Assembly: GCA_963281255.1 (NCBI GenBank)
Contig: OY725488.1
Location: forward strand, 6,731,524-6,795,523
Length of the DNA: 64,000 nt
Source: Aphrocallistes beatrix
Taxonomy: Eukaryota > Porifera > Hexactinellida > Sceptrulophora > Aphrocallistidae
Reading direction: 5' to 3'
How positions within the stretch are numbered: the stretch's first letter is position 1; every line of letters begins with the position of its first letter. Of the stretch, positions 41,626 to 51,700 are shown one piece after another. Both the position numbers and the translations under genes were made by a program. The notes below the pieces were generated by a model. That model searched no databases and was not told where the DNA came from. It saw nothing but the letters and a program-made list of their open reading frames with translations.

Positions 41626-42090
41626 AGCAGGAACATAACGTAATACCACGAGCCGACCTAGTACCAACGCTTAATCTTGTATTGTAATATTAAAATATAT
41701 AATGTATGAATCAATGACTTTTGTTCGACCCGATTGGCCCTACTCGATTCCAACTCTGATTGAAATCACTCTTGTAATGTAATTTATATAATGTACACTT
41801 GGTTGCAGTGGCAATTCATGAGCAAACAAGATAAAACCCTCATCTTCATCTGCCCAATTTGTAGCTTCGTGGATGCGCCATAAAATTGATATCTGTAGCA
41901 AAATAATGTTAGTGCACACAAGCAATGCTTGTGAGTATAATATACGTACGCAGGTAAAAGTAAATATGAAATATCAAAGTAATAACTGCCAACAATTAAT
42001 GAATTTAATTTGATTGCCCATTGAATCTAATGATTGTACTGTACAGAATTAACATGCAGATTAAGTGTTAAGTGTTAGTTATTAATATAA
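41626..42090. other. Intergenic between convergent genes
   Basis: 3' ends of the NDUFB4-like gene (plus) and synaptogyrin copy 2 (minus) face each other. No repeat seen. A minus frame at 41740-41925 is unconvincing. Confidence 0.5.
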
Positions 42091-42822
42091 TTACAAGGTC
42101 TCATCAAACTCGTTTCGACTCCCATCTAGGCGTGTGATGATAGGGGTGTGGTAATTGGACTCGGGATCAATTGTCCGCCTCTCCAAGTTTGAATACATCG
42201 CTTTCTTCCACATGTTGTGATAGTAGGCTAGCTCGAGGATGTTTCCTGGTCCTCTGAGCAGCCTCATAATGCCCAGGATACAAATGATGACGTAAATAAT
42301 GATGGAGAAAAAAGCAAATGTAATGGCTGCTTGTACGTTGTTAATTATCGGCACACCCTGCTTGAAATGTTCGTAATACAGATGCTTAGGCGAAAGAGAC
42401 CATTGATGCGCCATGAAGCAAAACACAACGAACCAGTTAAATGCCCAGAAAAGGTTGAACACCAACACTACTACCGTGATGATACGGTACAGCATAATAT
42501 GAATGATCAATTCCATTGATAGGTCAATTAGAATAATGATGAGGTTGGAAAGTAATGCAATAACTCCAACCACGATTCCATAATCACAAGCCGTGCTCCC
42601 GTTCATTACGCACCAACCCGGTTCATATGCTTTGTCTGCAATGCTTGCGAACACGATTACTGAAAAGAAAATGGCCACGAGTCTAATGTAGATTTCAACC
42701 TTGTAGAGGTAGGCCCTGAATAAAGCTGTCACGTCCATTCTGTGAATATCTGCAAAAATATCATCCATTCCCAGTTTGGGAGTGACCTGTCGATATACTC
42801 CATAATGTCCATTCGTTTCCAT
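42091..42822 (-). CDS. SYNGR: Synaptogyrin-like four-TM vesicle protein, copy 2
   Basis: Single exon, 243 aa. Same plan as the plus-strand copy: IRLVAIFFSVIVFASIADKAY, CVMNGSTACDYGIVVGVIAL, LFWAFNWFVVFCFMAHQW and NVQAAITFAFFSIIIYVIIC. Shared oddities with copy 1, such as LYRIITVVVLVFNLFWAFNWF against VYRIITVCVLLFNILWAFNWF and LLRGPGNI against VLRGPGFL, show that the two are closer to each other than to typical synaptogyrins. The N-terminus is longer (about 27 residues before VTALFRAYLYKVEIYIRLV). An inverted local duplication is the simplest origin. Confidence 0.88.
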   Translation of the reverse strand: METNGHYGVYRQVTPKLGMDDIFADIHRMDVTALFRAYLYKVEIYIRLVAIFFSVIVFASIADKAYEPGWCVMNGSTACDYGIVVGVIALLSNLIIILIDLSMELIIHIMLYRIITVVVLVFNLFWAFNWFVVFCFMAHQWSLSPKHLYYEHFKQGVPIINNVQAAITFAFFSIIIYVIICILGIMRLLRGPGNILELAYYHNMWKKAMYSNLERRTIDPESNYHTPIITRLDGSRNEFDETL

Positions 42823-43666
42823 CCCGGATTACTTTACCCGTATTCAGTAGTTCACTTGATCAAACAATTTAACCTATCTCTGTACATATCCTCTCTTTTA
42901 AAGGATTTGTTGTTCTGAGCAGCTTTAGAATAGTATTATGGCCTCACAATCCCACAATACAGCGCTCTTGTGTTTGCCATTGATTCACCGTACATACTAG
43001 TACCATATTGCCTAGCATAAGAAACTCCATTTGTTTGTTCTTTTGAGGCATTCATTGGAAGACTCATATCAGGCTTTCCAATCTCAGGATTTCAATTCTG
43101 GTTAATTAATTCCGATCAAATTGTATTGAATTACTCAATTCATAGCGAGTACGTACTGCGTAATTAAATTGAAAAATTTACTTTGATAAAGATTTATCGT
43201 TGATGCATTGTCTTTTTTATGTCAACATCGCGATTTAGAAGTAGGGATTTGTGCCAGTGCGAGTAGAAGTAGAAGTAAGTCTCCATTCATTTGTTCACTG
43301 TCGCTATGATTGATGTAAACCTCTGAATTTCTAAAATTGTATTTTCTATTATTCCAGAAATCACTCCATTTGAGAAAGATTAGTTATTAAATATAGAGAA
43401 CATTATTAAAATAAGAAAATTCAAAAAATACTTTGTTTTATTTTTGTTAGAATCTGCTCAAGTATGCAAACATTATCTTCTTAAATTCCAAATATAAAAA
43501 TTAATCGACTACAGCTGAATAATTTGTCGGTTATTTCAACTACCAACCATTATTATATTTTAGTTTACCAACTTTTTATTACACATGCTGTAACTCCTTC
43601 CCTTGCTTCACTTATTTCAAGTTACTATCTTCACTTGTAAACTTGTAGAATTACTTAGACTGGGTA
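42823..43666. other. Intergenic between divergent genes
   Basis: 844 bp, AT-rich. It should hold promoters for synaptogyrin copy 2 (minus) and the small membrane protein (plus). GCGAGTAGAAGTAGAAGTAA near 43259 is a minor triplet repeat. Nothing else recognised. Confidence 0.5.
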
Positions 43667-43948
43667 ATGGGAGGTGAAAAGCGCTTCGCTTACCCGGTGG
43701 ATGTGTGGACGCCTTATGGAGGCTGGTGGCCTGAAGGTCCAAGTCCCCGTAGAAACCGCAGAAATTTCATACTTCTGAATCTTGGTTTACTGTTTTTTGT
43801 ATATATACCTGTTTTCTATGCCTCGTCGAGACTTGAGAGACGCTTTAGGCCTCCAACGCGGACCATCCCCTCACAACTCTGGTGCAAATATGCAGATATT
43901 GATGATCCCAAACTCGCCGAAAGAAGGGGGAGAAAAGTCGCTTCTTGA
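43667..43948 (+). CDS. Conserved-looking small single-TM protein, function unknown
   Basis: 93 aa. An aromatic N-terminal block, FAYPVDVWTPYGGWWPEGP, is followed by basic RRNRRNF, one membrane helix at about residues 35-54 (ILLNLGLLFFVYIPVFYASS), and a basic, Pro-containing C-tail (RRFRPPTRTIPSQLWCKYAD). The charge pattern predicts a single-pass protein, and its size and composition recall mitochondrial inner-membrane assembly or accessory factors. I do not recognise the family. The aromatic motif before the helix is distinctive and would be a good profile seed. The start is the first ATG of the frame. Confidence 0.65.
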   Translation: MGGEKRFAYPVDVWTPYGGWWPEGPSPRRNRRNFILLNLGLLFFVYIPVFYASSRLERRFRPPTRTIPSQLWCKYADIDDPKLAERRGRKVAS

Positions 43949-44735
43949 TCTAATTTTCGAGTTACATATGCACAAGCACCATCATACATCGATAGATAGA
44001 TAGATATATGTAACTACTAATAAGTATTAAATGAATCCTGATCCTTTTTCTTTTTCTTTTTAAGTGGAGGTAATTGCAGAGCGGGTATATTTGTCTAATT
44101 TTCTCATAGACATAATTCAAATACTGAAGACAGGCTCATTACCAGCTTGATTATTTAAAAAATTACGTATTTTAATAATCTTACAGGAGTTGCAATTGAA
44201 AGCCTATCTTTGCAACGAATTTATATTTGTACTACTATATCATAGGGGCGAAATTAGGACTTTTTTCAGGGGGCTTGCCATCCAGAATTTTTTTAAACCT
44301 TTTATAGCGATCACTTTTTATATTAATTTGGCAGGAGCAGACACATTTACTTCAAATTTATATGTGTGAAAATGTTTAGTTAAATATTATTTGTTTGCAT
44401 ATTTGTTATTCAATTAGTGCAACGCCTATGTGACCTATCTCATTGTCCACTGTACTCTAATAGTTGCCTGGGGCCACTTATCTATGGTGGATGTTTGATA
44501 CACAAAATGTTGATTCCACTTTTTTACAAATCTGATTTACAATCGACTATTCAAGACCAAACTTCATTTGTGTTTTTCTTTCAATATACTTGTATGTATA
44601 TTAAATTTGCTCAAATAGCAAACATCTGCATACCTACTAGTATTTTTATTTTGTAAGTGTAAATACCACTGTTGCTAACTCAACCTCAGTTAGCAACTTA
44701 GCATGATAGCATGCCATCAAGCCTGAGCCTTAGGA
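43949..44735. other. Intergenic with GATA microsatellite and transposon-like end
   Basis: GATAGATAGATAGATA lies at about 43990. CATAGGGGCGAAATTAGG near 44243, followed by CAGGGGGCTTGCCATC, looks like a hAT-type end. No gene is supported; the frame at 44417-44656 has no similarity I can name. Confidence 0.45.
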
Positions 44736-45569
44736 ATGCTGTATCTGATAGGGCTGGGGCTGGGAGACTGCAAGGACATCTCAGTAAGAGGGCTGGAGAT
44801 AGTGCGGAGGTCAGCATGTGTGTATCTCGAGTGCTATACCTCCATCATGTTTGTGTCCAGGGAAGAGTTGGAAGCTTTCTATGGACGCAGCTTGGTACTG
44901 GCGGATAGAGAGTTGGTGGAACAGCGAGCTGCAGAGATCCTGGAGCTGTCTCTAACTCAAGAGGTAGCCTTTTTAGTGGCAGGCGACCCTCTGGCAGCCA
45001 CGACACACTCTGACCTGATTCTGAGAGCGAGAGAAAAAGGCGTTGAATACCGCGTGTTGCACAACGCCTCGATTATGTCAGCTGTAGCCAGCTGTGGACT
45101 ACAGCTGTACAGATTCGGGGAGACAGTGAGCATCGTGATGTGGACAGAGACATGGCAGCCGGAGAGCTTTGCGGATAAGATTGAGAGCAATCTCTCCCAT
45201 GACCTGCACACGCTCTGCCTACTGGACATCAAGGTCAAGGAGCAGACTATAGAGAATCTGATGCGTGGGAATAAGGTGTATGAGCCTCCTCGCTACCAGA
45301 GTGTAGCTGAGGCATGTGCTATCTTGCTGGCTATAGTAGAACGTAGACGGGAATCGGGAGGGAAGCTGCAGCTCCGATCCGACTCGCTAGGTCTAGGCCT
45401 GGCTCGTGTCGGGTCAGAGACTCAGTTGATCTCGTCGGGAACTCTCTCTCAGCTCTCAAAAGCGGACTTCGGTCCTGCCCTCCATTGTCTCGTCATTCCA
45501 GCAAGCTTGCACCCCTTGGAGCAGGAAATGGTGAAGTGTTTTGCCCTCAAACCTTCTCAAACTGACTGA
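44736..45569 (+). CDS. DPH5: Diphthine methyl ester synthase
   Basis: Single exon, 277 aa (human 285). It is an SAM-dependent methyltransferase of the tetrapyrrole-methylase fold, acting on the modified histidine of elongation factor 2 in the diphthamide pathway, in the cytosol. The N-terminal MLYLIGLGLGDCKDISVRGL is diagnostic, and FLVAGDPLAATTHSDLILRA carries the GDP-A-TTH SAM-binding loop. HNASIMSAVASCGLQLYRFG and SIVMWTETWQPESFADKI follow, then HTLCLLDIKVKEQTIENL and YEPPRYQSVAEA. All sections of the family are present in order, so the gene appears intact. Confidence 0.97.
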   Translation: MLYLIGLGLGDCKDISVRGLEIVRRSACVYLECYTSIMFVSREELEAFYGRSLVLADRELVEQRAAEILELSLTQEVAFLVAGDPLAATTHSDLILRAREKGVEYRVLHNASIMSAVASCGLQLYRFGETVSIVMWTETWQPESFADKIESNLSHDLHTLCLLDIKVKEQTIENLMRGNKVYEPPRYQSVAEACAILLAIVERRRESGGKLQLRSDSLGLGLARVGSETQLISSGTLSQLSKADFGPALHCLVIPASLHPLEQEMVKCFALKPSQTD

Positions 45570-45792
45570 CGCCTGCGTTTCATTCTTCATAATAACATAT
45601 TTGTAATGAATGAACTTTTTGAAATTAACTACGTAGAATGGCGTTTAAACATTAGGAAACGCATTAGTAACTGTTTCTATTTGTTTCTATTAACAACTAT
45701 CGAATTACAATTACAGAATATAAAACTATAATTCATATTAAATACAACTGAAATCTTAGCACATTTGTATCGCAATCTTATCAGTAGTAGGG

Positions 45793-48700
45793 ATGACTCA
45801 CAGTTCTATTTCTCTGGCTTCAACCCCCTCCAGTGAGTTCTACGTTCTCTCTGAAGTTGACACCAACCTCAGATCCGGGATATCTCTGCTTACTGAAGAC
45901 AGCATCGCGAAACTACGCAGTAAGATCGAGACACAGAAGAAGAAAGTCAGCGATGTCCTAAGTCACCATTCATCTTCCTTCATTTATACGACAGGTTGTA
46001 TATACAGTTAACGAATACGTTTATCCGATTGACCCGAAATATACCTGGGGACTTTCCTATTTATAGTACGGATCCCATACTTATAGTGCTTCCATGCCCA
46101 AAATGGCTTAGCGGAAATGACGCAGCACATTCCTGGTAAACTCTTAATATTAGTATCTCATATATTTTAAAACGCTCGGGGGGGTAAAGTTTTCAAACCA
46201 ATGATAATTAAATTCTTTTGGAGTATTCAACATTTGGAAGGAATATTTAATCATAAATATTTATGATATTTTATTCTTAGTGCATATTATAGGAGATGCA
46301 ACCAACAACCAAACAACAAAAAATCTTTTTTGAAAGTTCGCTTAATTATACTTAATGATACTTCATAGTATATGCACATTTGCATACCTTTTGGCGAATT
46401 TTAAAAAAATATGCTTTTTGAGATGAGCTTTCAGCGACTGATCTAGGATTTTCCGTGACATGTTGAACTGTTCCTCAGCCGTGCAGCGCAAGGAAGCGAA
46501 GCGCGATTGTGTAATTAATATTATTATTTAATATTTTATTGTTTAGAGAACGAGCCTTGTAACTTCAGTCCTACTCGCAAGGTAGCCAAGCTGGTACCTA
46601 GCACATGCCTCTCTCCCACTCCTGCTGCTAAGACTGAGCATATAGAGCTTCCTTCCAGGAAGATAGCTCCCAGCAATTCCTTTCTCTCCGAAGAGACTCG
46701 CCCGAAGAGAATCGTTGGTAGGACAGACCCCTCACACCCTATTTCACACGTCAAGATTAAGCACCCTCCCGTGAAACCTCCCATACCGGAGAAACCTAAG
46801 CAGAAGCTGGCTAGGCCTGAGAAGCAGCAGTCAGAGGGTACCCTCATCACCCCCTACTCCTGGAGGAGGGGGCAGGCGCTGGCCAGTCAACTTCTGAAGG
46901 AGAAGAGTCGCAGTGAAGGGTCTCTCTCCAGTTCAGTCACGTCAGCTTCTGGAAGAGACAGCTGTAGGGAAGAGGTCGTGTCTTCCAATGAGTGAGTAGT
47001 GATTCCTTCTAATTTACATAGAGTGTGCCACTTTACTCTGCTACACATCAGATACGCAATGGGAGATTTTAAATTCAGAACAATCCTGGAAGAGAATGGC
47101 TTGACAAGCTTCGATAGAGACTCTCTCAACCTGGAGATTGAAGCGCAGCTACGAAATGAAGTAGAAATACCGCTCACTCACCTACCTCTCAACATCAGTC
47201 CTCCAGCCACACATGCCACCCCCCGTCCTCTCTTCTCTCCCTCTGAACGGACAAACTCGGGACTGAGTCAATCGGCTCCTAACCTCAAGCAGGAGGCGAG
47301 AAGGGAGAGGACTAGTTCTATGAAGTTGGTGCCGGACCCCATCTCTCCTCCTAAAGTCCGGCACTACGACCGGAAGGACATCCAGGAGTACATCCACAAA
47401 CAGAAGACGACGAGGAAGGATAAGAGGCAGTAAGAGAGAGAGCTGTGTAGTGCATTGATTGTAGTATCAGCAATGTCTGACTGAGCTAACTCGGTTGTAG
47501 GTCAGACAGCGAGGAAAAGGAGCGCCTGAAGGAGTTGAAGAAGGAGAGGTTGAATAACCTATATTTGAAGCAGAAAACCAGACTACAGAATAATCTGATG
47601 TTCTCTAAGGCTAAACAACTGAACATTCCTCGCTCCTACTTCTCTCCGATCCCTTCGGATACTTATACTAGGAGAACGCCTGTCGATCTCATCTCAGTCT
47701 CAGACAGTTCTCCTTCGACTGGGTTCCCTCCCCCTGATGCCCCCTCCTCCCCTCACTCCGACGTGTGGTCGAGTGAGGAGGGACTTGAAGATTCGAGAAA
47801 AGACAAATCTCCTTCTTTCTCGTATCAAGATGCCAAAACTGATTTTGGTTAGTATTATTATTGCACTTTACTCGTGTATGTTATTAGCTGTTTCTATCTT
47901 AAATCGTAGAGACAGAACTTTCCCCGTTTCCAGACCACTACCTAGCTGAGCCGAGGGATGATGTGCCCCCGTCTCTTCCCCTCACAGAGGAGCTCGATCC
48001 CCCTCTCCTCCTCCCCTCCCACTCCACCCGCATCGAGAAGATCAGACAGGCGGCGCTAGCTCTCAGAGAGAAACTGGATCAGGATTACCAGAAGGCAGGC
48101 AGGGAGCTAGCTAGCGTCTCACAAATACCAGGCACCCCCTCCTACGACCAGCTTCCTCTCGCTTCTCCCTCCTCCGGCAGGTAGTTAGATAAGGGTCTCT
48201 AGACTAATCATCTCTACATGTTATGATGTATCTGTACGTGTGCTTAGTTTACAGAGGTCGACAGCTAGAGGACAGTTACGGGAATTCAATAATGAGCTGG
48301 ATAATATAAAGAGGGAGCTAGAGGACGAACTGAGTGTCGAGGAACCTCAACAGGAGGAATTATTGGCTCCCATATTCCTAGCCAAGAAGTGAGTATATCC
48401 GCATTACTATACTTGTAGTGGTTTATGGATCAACTGCTTAACCATCGATGGACAATGGATTTTGCTAATTCATTTCCGGTTGAGTCATTTTGGGCGGGGA
48501 AGCCATAAAATGCAGGGTCAATACTATAAATAGAATTGACCGCATAGTATTGGCGGGTTTTAAACACCGTGATCAACATTACAAACAATCCTAATGGTTT
48601 CTATGATTATCTGGTCCTAAATAATTAGAACAGCACAGTTCTCAATCCAGACACCGTTTATTCCCCATTTCACTCTGCGATTAGAGATGCAGATAAGAGG

Positions 48701-51700
48701 TCGGATCACAGAGCCAGGTCTCCCAAGAAGAGTCACGTGGTCAGATCTCTCTCAGAGACAGACTGGAAGGAGCGGACAGATGGAGACCCTATGAGTGCCA
48801 TCAACATATACACACGACGACACAACATGACTAGCTTAGAACCCCAGCATCCCCCTCCTGATAAAACTGCCACTTCCGCCGTAGCAGTGCAGACGTTCTC
48901 TCCAGACAGGGACAGTCTGGGCGTGGATACGGTCTCTCCCGGGGAGGACTCGAAGGATGTGGAGATAAGGAAAATGCTGCGTTCTCGCTCGAAAGCTACT
49001 TCTAAATACCCGCCTCCTTCTGTGGGCAAGAAGCAGTCTAGACACCGGAAGTCACATCTCAGGGACGCAACTGCTGGACCCTCTCAAGGCACGGAGGGCA
49101 GTGATCTGCTGCAGAATCAGATGAGACAGGAGCTCCAGCTGCAAGAGACGCTCGAGACTGCGGAGCGGCAGCTACTCCAGGTGGAGAAACTCACGTGAGT
49201 AGACAGCAAACTGTTAATGGTAAGCATGGCTGTTCACTGATTCTATGATCATAGGAGTCAGTTCTCCTCTCAAGAACTCCTCTCTGAGTACCAAACTAAG
49301 ATTAGCCGCCAGAAGGCCTTCTACGAGGAGCAGATTCAGCAGCTGGCGTTCCGGGTAGAGCAGGAGAGTGTCAAGCAGAGGGGCTTCCACCAACTGTCTC
49401 CTCTCACCGAATCAGCTGAGATAGAGTTTGGCGAGGTAAGAAAATTATATTTGCACTTCCCTGTGCTTGTTCTACTTCTCAGAAATACAGAGATATGATC
49501 TCTAATCCCTGGTTATATTTGTGTTTGACAAGAGTTTTTTTTACCAATTCCTAGACATTTAGCATTTTCCTCCCCGGAAAAAAACTCAAATTTCCTGGCT
49601 ACCACAAAAAAAATCTGGACATCCAAATTGTATGTATACCCCATTTTGTACCTCTCTTACACGTATGTTAAGGAATTGTGAATTGTAGTCCTGATTTCTA
49701 AAGTCTGCTCTTGACTTCCATCCCCCCCTGCCTCCTCACCCCGTGGACACAAGAACAGTTCCCCTGTATCTATCCTGTGCAATAGCCACTCTGGCACTCT
49801 GGTTATATCTTGTCTTTCTGTTAGAAATTTGAAGAGAGTGTAGAAGGGAAAAAAATTTCTTACATCACAAGCGAGAATCGAGGATCTCACTCTGAACAGC
49901 CGTCAGCTGTGGGAGAACCCGACCACACCTCTATAGACCCCCTCACAGAGGAGGTCGGCCGGGCTAGGGAGGAGGCGAGCAGAGCAGTCATAGACATGGC
50001 CAAGAACAGTATTGGATCTGATCAGGTGATTAGAATTCTCAGTACAGGACTCAGGAGTATGTGTACAGGTAAACTCCGAAATGCGACACTTTTGGTACCA
50101 GCACTTGTGCCGGATCTTCAGAGGTTGCCCCCATATAACAATAAATTATATAGTAAAATACTTTAATTTGGCATAAAAGTTTAGAAGTAGTCACGAATAC
50201 TTTTCTGCGTGCATTCCGATACCCTGAATTCAACGAAAAAATCAATCGGGGAACAGAGTATGGATTAGAGGTACCATGTGCCTAACTTCGAGAGGACTTC
50301 TCTAGATATTTAGGAATTTGAAGTTTATATATTAAATATTCTTAATTAAATTTAAATTATATTATACACAAATATTTTTGGACATAAGTGTGCGTTTGCC
50401 AGACAATGTCGCATCTCGGAGGTAATTTTGCATTGAAAATGCCAATCCGGAGTTTACTTAACTGCCGTGTTTGGAGGTTGTCGTATTTCAGAGGTGCCAC
50501 TTTTAGAGGTTTACCTGTACTATGTATATTGTAAAGGTCCGAGTGCTATATTCGAAGTAGCCATGATTAATTAACATTTGTTTCGAGTACAATCAATATT
50601 CTTTAGAATTGGATTTGCATATCAATTTTTGATGGTCTGTTCTCTTCTCTTTAGAGAGTGTTTACTTCGACACCGAGTGTCTCATCTCACATCCTCCATC
50701 CCTACCCTTCCTCCCACGTCTCCTCACAGCTTGGAGCAGAGACCAGTGCTACCATTCCGAAGACCTACTCCGAGGATTTCAACTCGGAGAGTATCTTCTC
50801 TATTCAGGACATCGCAGATCAATCAGGGTAATTTAGCCAGGAACTTCTCAATGCGTTTATTATACTTGTATTTCTAACGTTGTTACTGTTGGCTCACTAC
50901 TCAGCTCCGGTTCCTCGCAGCTGAACGTGGAAACTGATTACGATAGACGCGTAGAATTGGGAGCCTCGTTAGGACCGACTCCAGGTACGCTTGCATTCTG
51001 TGGTTATGGGGACCTACTGCGAATTGTAATACGCTACTGCTCTGTTATTCAGGTAGCAAGCACCTACGTGTAACGGCAGAAGACAGCCTCCTCTCCATCA
51101 GCGATATGTCATTTGCTTACACCTCCGAGACAGAACAGCAGCAGGAAGAGAAAATATTTCAGATGCTGCTTCCCTCGAAAAGTCACAGACGTCACTCGTC
51201 TCGCAGCTCTCCCAGCAAGCACAGCAGACACGACACCTCCACTGATTCGGACACATTCCTGCTGTCTTCTCCGAGGACTCACAACAAGTGAGTTGCAGGA
51301 GACACAGACTAGCTCTGTGCGGTCGTGAGTTCATTATGTCTCTGCTCCTTTAGGACGAAAGAAGAAGATTCGTTTCAAGCTTTTCTAGATCATATGGTGT
51401 CTTCATTGATCAAGAAAGATCGTGAACGTGCTAAGCATCAGGAGATGCTCTTAGAGCTGAGAGAGCGGGAAATTGAAAAGAGAACAAAGGTATTTTGTCG
51501 AGTAGGGCAGATGCCAACTAGATTCTACTGAATAAGCTAGAGTTAGTGAACCAAAACTCATTAATGGTTTTATTTAGATGCAACTGAAATGGCTAGGAAA
51601 GAAGTCACAGCATAAAGGAGTAGATCTCAAGATGCCTAGTGTACAGAAACTTAAAAAAGAGATTCTCACAAGGTAAAAGGACACTGCAAACAAACTAAGT

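Noticed and set aside
49657-49890. 77-codon minus-strand frame in CEP350 intron 8 and exon 9
   Set aside because: It overlaps a phase-correct CEP350 exon and its acceptor on the other strand.
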